64,000 nucleotides of DNA from Actinomycetaceae bacterium. Its GTDB lineage: Bacteria > Actinomycetota > Actinomycetes > Actinomycetales > Actinomycetaceae. How positions within the stretch are numbered: position 1 is the stretch's first letter; every line of letters starts with the position of its first letter. Of the stretch, positions 1 through 8,774 are shown in pieces. The notes under the pieces were generated by a model. It had not been told where the DNA came from. It saw only the letters and a list, made by a program, of their open reading frames with translations, and made no database searches. Both the position numbers and the translations under genes were made by a program. The DNA lies in contig JAUNAP010000001.1 in NCBI GenBank assembly GCA_030527545.1, positions 62,001-126,000 of the forward strand, written 5' to 3'.

Positions 1-1
1 C

Positions 2-1159
2 GCCACGCTCGCATGCGCCCTCGCTTACGCGCGCTGGTGGGGGAGTCCGCGATGGGTTCGCCTCGTTGTCGTGGCCTGGTGGGCTCTCAATCCCATCGTC
101 GCCAACTACACGTTCGCGGTCGTCAAGGACGCCCTGTGGGGACCGTTCGCCGTGCTCCTATCGCTCGCGTGCCACTACGTCTACGTTTGTTCGCGCGCGG
201 GGGAGGCCCATCGGCTGCGGTTTGCCTTCTGGCTGCCTACGGGAGCGATCCTCATCGGATTCATGGTTTTGCGAAATAACGCGCTGGCGGTGGCGCTCGT
301 GGCCGCGCTCATGCTCGCGTGGTGGGGGCGGCGCAGCTGGAAGATTGCCTGCCCGGTGCTCGCTGTGGCCCTCGCCATCGGTTTTGTCCCGGGCAAGATT
401 TCTGAACACTATCTGGGCCCACACAAGAGCGTGGAGGCGATGGCGGTCCCCCTCCAGACGACGGCCTATGCTCTCAAGGTGGAACCGAGCTGCATCGGGC
501 CTAAGTATCGGTCGGTGTTGAATCGTATCCTGCCGATCGAGCAGTGGGCGTCACTGTATTACCCGACCAACGTCGACGCGATCAAATACAATGCTCAGTT
601 CCGCAGCGAACTTGCCGATCAGCATGCAGGCGAACTCATGGCCGGCTGGAGGATTGCGGCTGAAAAATGCCCCACCGTCATCGCCGAGGGCTTCGGACGT
701 CACACGCAAGACGGATGGCGGATCGACTCGACGTTGCTGGGAAACGACGATCAATCCTTCTTTACGGCGCCGGTGTCTAACGCCTGCGGCTCACAGACAT
801 GCCAACGCGACCTGGCTGCCCCACTGATAGATCGAGGTCTCAGCCCACAGCCGTGGTGGCCTACGGGCTTTTCCAGCGAGCTCACGTCGGCGGGACGCGC
901 GGTAGCATCTTCTCCGCTCGGAAAAATAGGCCCCTGGATGTGGGCCCTCGTCCTCCTCGGCGTCGGTTTTGCCGCGCGACGACGGACGGGGGAGGCCCTC
1001 GCACTGTTTGGGGTCGCCGCGTTGATCTGGGGGAGCCTGCTCGTCGCCGCCCCGACCTTCCATCCCTTGAGGTACTTCCAGTTCGTTGTCCCGCTGTCCG
1101 CCGTCGGGCTGGCGATCCTCACTGGCGGACGGGCGGGAAAGGCGCGAGAAGACGCTTAG
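2..1159 (+). CDS. DUF6020-like polytopic membrane protein (5' end outside window)
   Basis: The frame is open from base 2 without a stop, so the N-terminus lies upstream and the GTG at 71 is not the true start. The visible part has about five hydrophobic segments, then a polar loop of roughly 190 residues with several cysteines, then three more hydrophobic segments at the C-terminus. The VKDALWGPF-type motif after a membrane segment and the overall plan resemble DUF6020 / GT-C-like envelope proteins of actinobacteria. A role in surface polysaccharide or teichoic-acid-like polymer assembly is inferred, helped by the two glycosyltransferase genes that converge on it. Its stop overlaps the stop of the next, opposite-strand gene by 4 bp. 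Confidence 0.6.
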   Translation, partial: ATLACALAYARWWGSPRWVRLVVVAWWALNPIVANYTFAVVKDALWGPFAVLLSLACHYVYVCSRAGEAHRLRFAFWLPTGAILIGFMVLRNNALAVALVAALMLAWWGRRSWKIACPVLAVALAIGFVPGKISEHYLGPHKSVEAMAVPLQTTAYALKVEPSCIGPKYRSVLNRILPIEQWASLYYPTNVDAIKYNAQFRSELADQHAGELMAGWRIAAEKCPTVIAEGFGRHTQDGWRIDSTLLGNDDQSFFTAPVSNACGSQTCQRDLAAPLIDRGLSPQPWWPTGFSSELTSAGRAVASSPLGKIGPWMWALVLLGVGFAARRRTGEALALFGVAALIWGSLLVAAPTFHPLRYFQFVVPLSAVGLAILTGGRAGKAREDA

Positions 1160-2211
1160 CCGCGCCGCGTGAGCACGGCTTTGGCTCGGCGTAGAGTGCG
1201 CACGAGAGGCCGGGCGGGATCGAGAACCCGATTGGCTAGGGCGGCCAGCTGCGAGATGGACTCGCGGATCTGTTCAAGCTGCTCGCTCAATGCGTTTTCG
1301 GCATCATGGCGGCTGACTCGGCTCGCCTGCTCGTTCGCATCGATACGTGCTTCGAGCCGGTCGAGGCGTCGGACGAGATCCTCGTAGCGGCGGCGTTCGT
1401 CCCCGAAGCGGGCGCCGAGATAAAGCAGCAGCCCGAGGTTCGTCGCCTCGGCGTTCACCCACTCACGCAGGAGGCGGTCTCGATGGGCCGCATCAGTAGC
1501 GGCATGCATGCCGGCGAGGTCGAGGGTCGAATTGCCTTCATTCCCGGTGAGACCTGGGCGCTGATGCCAGTGGGCGAGGGCGTGGTCGGAATCGATGAAC
1601 CCGATCTCGCCGGCCAGTGCGAGTCGAACGTGGAGATCCCAGTCCTCTACGACCGGCAGAGTCGGATCGATGCCACCGCACGTGGCAAGGGCCTCGCGGC
1701 GGTAGAGCACCGAGATGGGCACCCCCTGGTTCTCCTCGGCGAGCCTGGCGAGGGAAATACGGGTGATCTCCGGCCACGCGGGCACACGCGACGTCTCGAC
1801 GATGCCCTCCCCGCGCAACTCCTCGTAGACGATGTCGGTTCTGACAAAGACCGCAGTGCACGTGGGATGGGCATCCGCGTAGGCGAGGGTGCGTTCGAGA
1901 AAGGTTGGATCCCACGTGTCGTCGTCATCGTGGACCGCAATGAACGGGGCTTCGCCCGCGTCGATACCGCAGGCGAGCGAGCCTGAGCGCTCGAGCGGGC
2001 TCCGATTCGTCACGAGCGTGACGCGTGCGCGATCAAGAGAGGACTTCGCCAGGCAGCCGTCGACCGTTGCCGCGTCCCCACCGTCATTGACGAGAATGAC
2101 TCGATAGTCCTGTCGCGTTTGGGCGGCGATAGACGCGAGTGCACGCGAAAGGAAGAGGGGACGATCTTTCGTCCGCAGAATGATGTCGACGGTCGTGTCC
2201 ATCGAAGTCAC
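1156..2211 (-). CDS. GT2 family glycosyltransferase with coiled-coil tail
   Basis: 351 residues. A GT-A fold family 2 glycosyltransferase is indicated by the N-terminal VDIILRTKDRP strand, the VNDGGD motif and the metal/nucleotide-sugar site HDDDDTWDP near residue 95. It would transfer a sugar from a nucleotide donor at the cytoplasmic face. The last ~90 residues are rich in Arg, Glu, Asp and Ala heptads (a likely coiled coil), which the upstream paralogue lacks. The GTG start overlaps the TGA of that paralogue (GTGA at 2208-2211), so the two are translationally coupled. Donor and acceptor cannot be read from the sequence. Confidence 0.85.
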   Translation of the reverse strand: MTSMDTTVDIILRTKDRPLFLSRALASIAAQTRQDYRVILVNDGGDAATVDGCLAKSSLDRARVTLVTNRSPLERSGSLACGIDAGEAPFIAVHDDDDTWDPTFLERTLAYADAHPTCTAVFVRTDIVYEELRGEGIVETSRVPAWPEITRISLARLAEENQGVPISVLYRREALATCGGIDPTLPVVEDWDLHVRLALAGEIGFIDSDHALAHWHQRPGLTGNEGNSTLDLAGMHAATDAAHRDRLLREWVNAEATNLGLLLYLGARFGDERRRYEDLVRRLDRLEARIDANEQASRVSRHDAENALSEQLEQIRESISQLAALANRVLDPARPLVRTLRRAKAVLTRRG

Positions 2212-3185
2212 CGTCGATGCATGGCCCTGCTCACGCGCCGACCGATGCGCGTGAGCGTGTAGGCGAGGGGGGATTCCCCGGTCTGTGACATGATCTGGCG
2301 CTTCGAGCGGACGAAGTAGACGCCCTTGCGGGCCTGGCGCACGGCGAAGGAGAACGCCGTTTCGGGGGCGCCAAAGGTGCCGCCGCGCTTCGACATCGCC
2401 GCGATGAAGAGTAGGGCGCCAACGCCGTTCTTCTCGGCATATTCGCGCAGGTACTCGTCGCGGACCTTAAGGTCGAAATAGGCGTGCTTATCGGCCCCGG
2501 CGAACACCGAGTTGCCGAGAGCACCGCCCTGGCTGCGGCGCTGATGCCAAAACGCCAGCGGCTTGCCATCGACGAAGGCGACGTCGTGGGCGACCGCGAG
2601 GCGCAGATGGAACTCCCAGTCGCCGACGACGGGCAGATCCGAGCGGAAGCCCCCGAGCTCGTCGATAACGCTGCGGCGATACATGCAGCTGATGGGCACG
2701 GCGATGTTTTGGCTCATAAGCTCGGTGAGGGAGAAACGGTGGATCTCCGGCCACGCGGGTTCGCGGCCGATCTCCTCAACGGCTGTATCCGTCAGCTTCT
2801 CGAGCACGATTTCCGTCCGTACCGCCACCGCAGCGTAGGTGTCATCTTCTTCGAGGAGGCGCGAGGTTGTCTCGAGGAAGGTCGGGTGCCAGGTGTCGTC
2901 GTCGTCGTGGATGCACACGTAGGTGCCGGTGCTCGCCTCGATAGCCTGGTTCGAGGCGTGCTCCATGCCCTGGGAGGTCTCGTTGTGGATGACTCGAGCA
3001 CGGCCCGCGAGACCGGTCGCGTAGTGGGCGAGAAGGTCGTCGACGGGCTGCGGCACACCGCCATCGTTGACGATGATGAGTTCCCAATCCGACATCGTCT
3101 GCGCGATGACATCGGCGATCGCCCGGCGCAAGAGGATCGTACGGTCCTTGGTGCGCATGACGATAGAGACAAGCGGGTGTGCCAC
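2208..3185 (-). CDS. GT2 family glycosyltransferase
   Basis: 325 residues, clearly a paralogue of the downstream gene. It shares the VSIVMRTKDR N-terminus, the IVNDGG motif, an HDDDDTWHPTFLE motif near residue 95 and an ISCMYRRS / VVGDWEFHLRLA segment. It is a GT-A family 2 enzyme, probably decorating a cell-surface glycan. The start is GTG at 3185, preceded on the minus strand by a GAAAGGA ribosome binding site. With its partner it forms a two-gene operon, most simply explained by tandem duplication followed by addition of a coiled-coil tail to the second copy. Confidence 0.87.
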   Translation of the reverse strand: MAHPLVSIVMRTKDRTILLRRAIADVIAQTMSDWELIIVNDGGVPQPVDDLLAHYATGLAGRARVIHNETSQGMEHASNQAIEASTGTYVCIHDDDDTWHPTFLETTSRLLEEDDTYAAVAVRTEIVLEKLTDTAVEEIGREPAWPEIHRFSLTELMSQNIAVPISCMYRRSVIDELGGFRSDLPVVGDWEFHLRLAVAHDVAFVDGKPLAFWHQRRSQGGALGNSVFAGADKHAYFDLKVRDEYLREYAEKNGVGALLFIAAMSKRGGTFGAPETAFSFAVRQARKGVYFVRSKRQIMSQTGESPLAYTLTRIGRRVSRAMHRR

Positions 3186-3275
3186 AGTGGAATCCTTTCT
3201 CCGTGAGCCTGCTCGGTTATCCTAACGGACGAGCCTGAAAGTTAACCGGCAAAAATGCAGGTACGAGGAGACATC

Positions 3276-4466
3276 GTGGAAGTCGTCGTTGGAACCCTCC
3301 ATCACTACCCCTGGGGGTCCACCACGCTATTGCCGCGCTTTCTCGGGCTAGATGACCAGGCCAAGCCGTGGGCCGAGTTGTGGTTTGGAGCCCACCCGCT
3401 CGGGCCCACGTTCTTTCCCGACGGCTCGTCGATCCTCACACGCATGGGTGCGGCCCCCGACAGGGTGCTCGGCAAGGAGGTTGTGGCGACGTTCGGTACG
3501 CGGCTGCCCTACCTCCTCAAACTCATTAGCCCCGACCGGCCGCTGTCCCTCCAGGTCCACCCGTCGAAGCGCGAAGCCGAGGAGGGCTACGCCCGTGAGG
3601 TCGCGGCGGGCGTCGATCTGGCTAGTCCACGACGGCAGTTCCGCGACGCCAACCACAAACCCGAACTCGTCTACGCTCTCACGCCATTCGAGGCCCTATC
3701 GGGATTTAGGGCGCCAAGGCGGGCGGGGGAGATTCTCTCCCAGCTGGCCTCCCCATTGGGCCGCGAGCTCGCCAAGCTCATCGAACGCTACCCCGGACAC
3801 CGCGGTCTCGAACACGTGACGAGGCGACTCCTCGACCCGAGCCTGCGCCCGGATCCCGGCGATGTTGAGGCGACTGTCGCCGCGGCGGCGGAGCGGCTGC
3901 GTGCGGGAGTATCCCCGTCGGTGAGGGCCGATCGAACCGTTTTGGCCCTCGCCCGTAGCTATCCCGGGGACCCCGCGGCGATTCTCGCGCTCGTTCTCAA
4001 CCCTGTCACGCTGCGTCCCGGGCAGACACTTTTCACCCCCGCAGGGTCTCCGCACTGCTATCTGCACGGACTAGGGGTGGAGATCATGGCCGATTCCGAC
4101 AATGTCTTGCGGGCGGGGTTGACGACGAAATACGTCGACGCGCAGGCTGCGCTCGCCCACATGACGTTCGTGGGCGCACCGCCGGTGCGTATCGCTCCCG
4201 AAGAGATTCGCCCCCACACGAAGGTGTTCTACGCCCCCGTCGACGATTTCGAGCTGACTTTGACAACCGTGAACCGGCGGGGCGATTCCCTCGCTGTTCC
4301 CGGCAGGGGGCCGCGACTCATCCTCGTTATCGATGGCGAGGTCAAAGCCGAGTCCGGCGGGCGCACGTGCGCTCTCGCCCGCGGGGAGGCAGCCTTTGTC
4401 GAGGCCGAGGACGGTCCCTTGCGGGTGAGCGGGCGGGGCCGCCTCGTTCAAGCGGGTGTGCCCTAG
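3276..4466 (+). CDS. manA: mannose-6-phosphate isomerase, class I
   Basis: 396 residues. It interconverts fructose-6-phosphate and mannose-6-phosphate, feeding GDP-mannose for mannosylated envelope components. Supporting sequence: the HHYPWGSTTLLP N-terminus, the LQVHPSK metal-site motif, and the PAGSPHCYLHGLGVEIM segment with the second His/Glu metal ligands, all typical of zinc-dependent type I enzymes. The GTG at 3276 is preferred over the ATG at 3255 because a GAGGAG site at 3265-3270 sits 5 nt before it and because the protein then begins like other ManA proteins. In many actinobacteria manA lies beside manB, whiB2 and DUF3499; here manB is absent from the cluster. Confidence 0.93.
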   Translation: MEVVVGTLHHYPWGSTTLLPRFLGLDDQAKPWAELWFGAHPLGPTFFPDGSSILTRMGAAPDRVLGKEVVATFGTRLPYLLKLISPDRPLSLQVHPSKREAEEGYAREVAAGVDLASPRRQFRDANHKPELVYALTPFEALSGFRAPRRAGEILSQLASPLGRELAKLIERYPGHRGLEHVTRRLLDPSLRPDPGDVEATVAAAAERLRAGVSPSVRADRTVLALARSYPGDPAAILALVLNPVTLRPGQTLFTPAGSPHCYLHGLGVEIMADSDNVLRAGLTTKYVDAQAALAHMTFVGAPPVRIAPEEIRPHTKVFYAPVDDFELTLTTVNRRGDSLAVPGRGPRLILVIDGEVKAESGGRTCALARGEAAFVEAEDGPLRVSGRGRLVQAGVP

Positions 4467-5149
4467 TCGGCACCAGCGGGGTAGGCGACGGCGCGTTCGT
4501 CCGCGCTCACATTGGCGCAAGGATCGGTGGTGATGACGCAACTTCCCCCGCTGACCCACACGCCGATCGCGCGGGCCGCATCCTCCCACGGGCCCTTGGA
4601 GATCCACGAGAATCGTCCGTCGAGGTCGTCGCGGGGGGTGAGGACCCGCGCTAGTTCGCGTCCGCCGAGCGTCCAGCTCGGGTCGATGCCGTGGGGCACA
4701 GCGACAAGAGCGTCGGGTTGAGACATGACGGCTTGGGCGGCGTCCTCGGCCCCGGCGGGCAGAGCATCGGTCCAAGCGAGCGCCAACGACGCGAGCGGTT
4801 GGGCGTAGACATCTGGGATTCCGGCGGCGAGGGCGCGGTCGATGCCCTCTACCGTCGAACACACTGCGACGGAATAGTTTCCGCACGCAAAGTCGGGTTC
4901 GCAGGGCAGTGCTCCAGCACGCAAAGCCCCGAGGACCCACACGAGGTGCCGCCACGATGCGGGGATATCAATGGCGATGCGAGCCTGCTGGGTGATGAGG
5001 GCCTCGTCGAGGAGCAGTCCCGCGATCTTGTCGCACCAGCGCAGCAGGACCGGACCGGTAAGCTCGATACGGCCGTCTTCTCCGTAGTAGGTGAGACACG
5101 GACCACTAGCGTGAGTGATATTCCTCACGACGTCGTCAAATGTAGGCAA
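4463..5149 (-). CDS. TIGR03089 family protein
   Basis: 228 residues. It matches the actinobacterial TIGR03089 family, which resembles the N-terminal part of AMP-binding (adenylate-forming) enzymes. Seen here: the FDDVV start, the RIELTGPVLLRWCDKIAGLL segment and the conserved RIAIDIPASWRHLVWVLGAL stretch. It lacks the C-terminal catalytic half of acyl-CoA synthetases, so no activity is assigned. The start is a TTG at 5149 with a GGGAGGT site 6 nt upstream on the minus strand. Its 3' end overlaps the end of manA by 4 bp. It is divergent from whiB2. Confidence 0.8.
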   Translation of the reverse strand: MPTFDDVVRNITHASGPCLTYYGEDGRIELTGPVLLRWCDKIAGLLLDEALITQQARIAIDIPASWRHLVWVLGALRAGALPCEPDFACGNYSVAVCSTVEGIDRALAAGIPDVYAQPLASLALAWTDALPAGAEDAAQAVMSQPDALVAVPHGIDPSWTLGGRELARVLTPRDDLDGRFSWISKGPWEDAARAIGVWVSGGSCVITTDPCANVSADERAVAYPAGAD

Positions 5150-5224
5150 GTCACGACCTCCCAGCGGTTGTGTGCGGCCAATAGAACTGCCCCACCCCTA
5201 TCACGTTGCGTCGAAGTTGATAGG

Positions 5225-5240
5225 ATGACACGCGTGTCAT
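5225..5240. promoter_or_regulatory. perfect 16-bp palindrome in the whiB2 leader
   Basis: ATGACACG is followed directly by CGTGTCAT, a perfect inverted repeat without spacer. It starts inside the -10-like TAGGAT (5221-5226) and covers the predicted transcription start (about 5233), upstream of the whiB2 GTG. That position is ideal for a repressor operator. The binding protein is unknown. Confidence 0.5.
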
Positions 5241-5263
5241 TCGGGCTCACGCCCGGCGAGTAA
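5234..5263 (+). CDS. possible leaderless 9-codon leader ORF of whiB2
   Basis: A GTG lies 7 nt after the -10-like TAGGAT (5221-5226), the spacing seen at several likely leaderless genes in this window. It opens a short frame reading VSFGLTPGE and ends at 5263, 14 nt before whiB2. Translation of so short a frame is inferred only. It could couple or attenuate whiB2 translation, or be accidental. Confidence 0.25.
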   Translation: MSFGLTPGE

Positions 5264-5277
5264 CCCAGGGAGCGGCT

Positions 5278-5565
5278 GTGTGGAACATCTTCGGTGAAGG
5301 CCCGATAGCGTTGGCCTCGACCGATGCGTCGCTCCTTGATGACGGGATGCTGTCGTGGCAGGAAGAAGCCCTGTGTGCCCAGACCGACCCCGAGGCGTTC
5401 TTCCCAGAAAAGGGCGGTTCCACACGCGAAGCCAAACACGTCTGTCGCATGTGCGGAGTGCGCGAGCAGTGCCTCCAATACGCCCTCGACAACGACGAGC
5501 GCTTCGGCATATGGGGTGGCTTGTCCGAACGCGAGCGCCGCAGGCTTAAACGACAGGCGGGCTAG
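5278..5565 (+). CDS. whiB2: WhiB2/WhmD-type iron-sulfur transcription factor
   Basis: 95 residues. WhiB proteins bind a [4Fe-4S] cluster and the principal sigma factor; the WhiB2/WhmD branch controls septation and division in actinobacteria. The four cluster cysteines are Cys33, Cys56, Cys59 and Cys65, followed by the GIWGG turn near 77-81 and a basic C-terminus RERRRLKRQ that contacts DNA. The segment WQEEALCAQTDPEAFFPEKG is characteristic of WhiB2. The GTG start at 5278 has an AGGGAG site 5 nt upstream. The next gene begins on the last base of the stop codon (TAGTG), so the two are coupled. Confidence 0.93.
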   Translation: MWNIFGEGPIALASTDASLLDDGMLSWQEEALCAQTDPEAFFPEKGGSTREAKHVCRMCGVREQCLQYALDNDERFGIWGGLSERERRRLKRQAG

Positions 5566-8500
5566 TGCGAGCCGACGGCAGGCGAGCGGTCACGACGTGT
5601 GCCCTCGTCGTCACCAACGGGCACACGCCCTTCCTGCCCCACGCTCTTCACGCTCTCGACTCCTCGGCGCGCAGGCCTGAGCGGATCGTCGTCGCCGATC
5701 GTTCCGACCCGACAGACCCACGCCACCTCACGCCCGAGGCGCTCGCCGAACTCATCCGCGGGGTCTATCTCGTCGAGACCCCACAGCGTAGTTTCGTTGC
5801 CGCCGTCGCCACCGCGATGAGGACCGTGTCTCCCGATGACGACTACCTGTGGCTCCTGCACGACGACTGTGCTCCCGCGCCCGATTGCCTCGAAGAACTC
5901 GAGGCGGAACTCGACGATGACGGGGTCGGCATCGCGGGTCCTAAACAGTGCCTGTGGGGCGATGACACGCGCCTTTTGAGCGTCGGCATCCACGCGACGA
6001 CGAGGGGGCATCGCGTCGAGACGGTCGTGCCGGGCGAACCCGACCAGGGGCAACACGATCGTCGACGGAGCGTGAGTGCAGTGGGCACGGCTGGGATGCT
6101 CATCAGGCGGCGGGTGTGGCAAGAGCTAGGCGGCACCGATCCCAGGCTCGGTCCCTACGGCGAAGGATGGGAGCTGTCGCGGCGCGCCCGCGCCGCCGGA
6201 CACGACGTCGTCGTCGCCACGGGTGCGCACCTGCGTCACGCGCGCGCCCACGCGGCCGGCGTGCGCGGCCTCGAACACACGGTCGATATACCCGCCAGGA
6301 GTGACGTCGAGTCGCGGACAACCCGAGATCCCGCCCCAGTTTTCCCCGACGTTGCTAACGACGAGCCCTACGATCACGTCGAACGCGCCAGGCGGGCAAC
6401 GAGGCTTGACGACGGCGACCCCACGATGCGCCTGCTGGGCCGCAGCGATCCGCACACCACCCTCGCGAATCGACGCCACGCCCACTACTACCTGTGGGCG
6501 CTCAGCGTCCCCTTTTTTCTCCTGCCCTTCGTCATCCTTCTCGTTGGCGTCGTTGCGCCGATGCGCGCCCTCGTTCGAGTCGCTAACAAGGACAAGCGGG
6601 CGGCGTGGGCCGAGGTGTGGGGAAGCCTGCTTTTTCTCGCACGCCTCGACGACGTCGTCGCCCAGCGTCACCGCACGGGTCGCTTGAGCTGGGCGGCCAG
6701 GCGGCGCCTCGGTGCCCTCGCCGCTTCATCCTTCGAGGTGTGGCACCATCGTTCGCTCGCGCGCAAGATCTCTCGGGAGGGACGCGACGACGTCGAAGCA
6801 GACGATATTGCGCGGGCTTCGCTGGCGGCATACCGGCGCCGCACGAGATGGGCTTGCCTGCTGTCGGGACTCCTCGTCGCGTGCGCGGTACTCGCGGCTG
6901 GGCACACGATGTGGGGCGGGATCGGCGGTGGCGCCTATGCGGGGCTTCCTGCGCGACTAGGCGATCTTTGGGACGCAGCCCTATCCGCGTGGGTGCCGGC
7001 GGGCGTGGGGTATCCGGGACCGCCCCGTCCGCTCCTCGTTCTCCTCGCTATTCTCGCTAGCCCGGCGGCGGCGTTGGGTGTTTCCCCGGCAGCCAGCGCC
7101 GATATTGCGTGGATTTGCGTCCCGCTGTTCGCGTGGGCAGCGAGCTGGTGGGCAACGTCCGCGTGGGGGCACTCGCCGGCGTGGAGGGGTGCCGCTGCTA
7201 CCGCGTGGGCGATGATGCCCGGCCTGTGGGCGAGTTGGTGGAGCGGTGCCGCCGGGCCCGTCATCGTTCACCTGGGGGTGCCGATCGCTGTGTGGGCGAG
7301 CGCGTGCCTGCTCGGGCTCGACCGGCTTCCTCGCATCGCCGGTTCCACGGGACCGATCGCCGTGCCCTCGCCGAGAAGGCGCTCGTGTGCCTGGGGAGTG
7401 AGCGCCCTATCTCTTGCTCTCGTGGCCGCCGCTCAGCCACTGCCGGCCCTCCTCGTGGCAGGAGGAACGTTCACGGCGAGTGTCGTGATCGCCCTGCGTA
7501 GGCGCAGCGTGCTCGTGCCGATCCGGGCCTTGAGCGCCGCCGTGCCGGCAGCTATCCTCCTCACCCCGACAATCGCGGCATCGCAGCCGTGGCGTCAGCT
7601 GTGGCGCAGCGTGGGGCTTGGTGAGGTGTCGCCGAAGCGGACGGATGCGCTCGACGCGGTGGCGGGTTCAGACGTGTCGCTGGCGGCGTTGTGGCCCCAT
7701 CTGCACGGATTCGCCTCCTATCTTCCTGTCTTGCCGATCGCGGCCGTCGCGGTGCTCGCCTGCATCGGTATCGCCTCGCGGCCGCGCCTGCTGCGCTGGG
7801 TCATGTTGGCCGCCGCCATTGGCTCGTGGGCCACGCTCGCCTTCATGCCGGCGGATCCGTACGCGTCACTCCACGGCCCCTGGGCGCTCGCTGTCTGGCT
7901 TCTCATCGCACTCGGTGCTCAGCCCGGATTAGTTGCGCCCGCGCGGCAGGCGGTTCGCCGCGCCCTGTGCGCCGGATTCCTGGCGGCCAGTATCACCGCG
8001 GGGGTGGCCGGCCTCGTCTCTTTGCCGACGCTCGGCATCCACCCCGACAGGAGGGATGCTCGAGTGACCCCGGCTCTGGCTCTCGCTCAAACCTCGTCTC
8101 GTAAGCCCCGACTGCTCGAGATCGAGCCCGGCGAGCAACTGCGCGTGCGCATCGGGCGAGGCTCTAGCCCTCTTCTCACAGACGACGTCGAGCGCCCGGC
8201 GCGTGGTCCCGGCGAGGCCGACAGGCACCTCGCCGCGACCGTCACTGACCTCGTATCCGCGGGGGAGACCGAGGTTGCCCACGAGCTCGCGCGCCAGGGG
8301 ATCTCCGACGTCGTCGTAGCGGCGGGTCGCAATGCTGACGATCTTGCCGAAGGCATCGCCCGTACACCCGGACTCACCCGGATTTCCGAGGGACACTGGC
8401 GCGTGGAAGCAGCGTCTCTGACGCCCCCGCATGTTCCCGCCCGCCTCGTCCTTAAGGATCGCGAAACCGCCACCATCATCCCCTCGGGGATGACGCGCGC

Positions 8501-8774
8501 GAGCAGTGATCTCGGGGCCGCCCCGCGTGAACGCACCATCGAACTTGCAGAGAGTTACTCACCGCTTTGGCGAGCAAGCGTCGATGGACAAGCTCTCTCC
8601 CTACTCAACGACGACGGTCTTGTTGCCTGGAAGGTGCCCGCCGGGGTTTCGGGCCGCCTCGAGATCAGCTACGGCCCGCGCTGGTGGCCACTGTGGCAAG
8701 GCGGCATTCTCCTCGCCCTGGCGTGGGCCGCGCTGCGGTCACTGCCCTTCAAACGAAGGGAGCTTATCGCATGA
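5565..8774 (+). CDS. GT2 glycosyltransferase fused to large multi-pass membrane domain
   Basis: 1069 residues. Residues ~1-250 form a family 2 glycosyltransferase domain (VTNGHTPFLPHAL, LHDDCAPAPDCLEELEAEL, GPYGEGWELSRRARAAGHDV). Around residue 305-330 a hydrophobic pair (LSVPFFLLPFVILLVGVV) begins a region with about a dozen membrane segments, ending with an outside-facing domain of about 270 residues and a last helix before a basic tail. This architecture, directly downstream of whiB2 and upstream of DUF5719, recurs across actinobacteria. A role in building a cell-envelope glycan is inferred. The GTG start overlaps the whiB2 stop by one base, and the gene ends in an ATGA overlap with the next. 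Confidence 0.82.
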   Translation: MRADGRRAVTTCALVVTNGHTPFLPHALHALDSSARRPERIVVADRSDPTDPRHLTPEALAELIRGVYLVETPQRSFVAAVATAMRTVSPDDDYLWLLHDDCAPAPDCLEELEAELDDDGVGIAGPKQCLWGDDTRLLSVGIHATTRGHRVETVVPGEPDQGQHDRRRSVSAVGTAGMLIRRRVWQELGGTDPRLGPYGEGWELSRRARAAGHDVVVATGAHLRHARAHAAGVRGLEHTVDIPARSDVESRTTRDPAPVFPDVANDEPYDHVERARRATRLDDGDPTMRLLGRSDPHTTLANRRHAHYYLWALSVPFFLLPFVILLVGVVAPMRALVRVANKDKRAAWAEVWGSLLFLARLDDVVAQRHRTGRLSWAARRRLGALAASSFEVWHHRSLARKISREGRDDVEADDIARASLAAYRRRTRWACLLSGLLVACAVLAAGHTMWGGIGGGAYAGLPARLGDLWDAALSAWVPAGVGYPGPPRPLLVLLAILASPAAALGVSPAASADIAWICVPLFAWAASWWATSAWGHSPAWRGAAATAWAMMPGLWASWWSGAAGPVIVHLGVPIAVWASACLLGLDRLPRIAGSTGPIAVPSPRRRSCAWGVSALSLALVAAAQPLPALLVAGGTFTASVVIALRRRSVLVPIRALSAAVPAAILLTPTIAASQPWRQLWRSVGLGEVSPKRTDALDAVAGSDVSLAALWPHLHGFASYLPVLPIAAVAVLACIGIASRPRLLRWVMLAAAIGSWATLAFMPADPYASLHGPWALAVWLLIALGAQPGLVAPARQAVRRALCAGFLAASITAGVAGLVSLPTLGIHPDRRDARVTPALALAQTSSRKPRLLEIEPGEQLRVRIGRGSSPLLTDDVERPARGPGEADRHLAATVTDLVSAGETEVAHELARQGISDVVVAAGRNADDLAEGIARTPGLTRISEGHWRVEAASLTPPHVPARLVLKDRETATIIPSGMTRASSDLGAAPRERTIELAESYSPLWRASVDGQALSLLNDDGLVAWKVPAGVSGRLEISYGPRWWPLWQGGILLALAWAALRSLPFKRRELIA

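Noticed and set aside
3189-3218. GGAAT...GTT pair before manA as a second SigR promoter
   Set aside because: The spacer is 22 nt, outside the 18-20 nt range accepted for SigR promoters.
8567-8770. In-frame upstream extension of the DUF5719 gene
   Set aside because: It lies entirely inside the coupled glycosyltransferase gene. The ATG at 8771 in an ATGA overlap begins a proper signal peptide.
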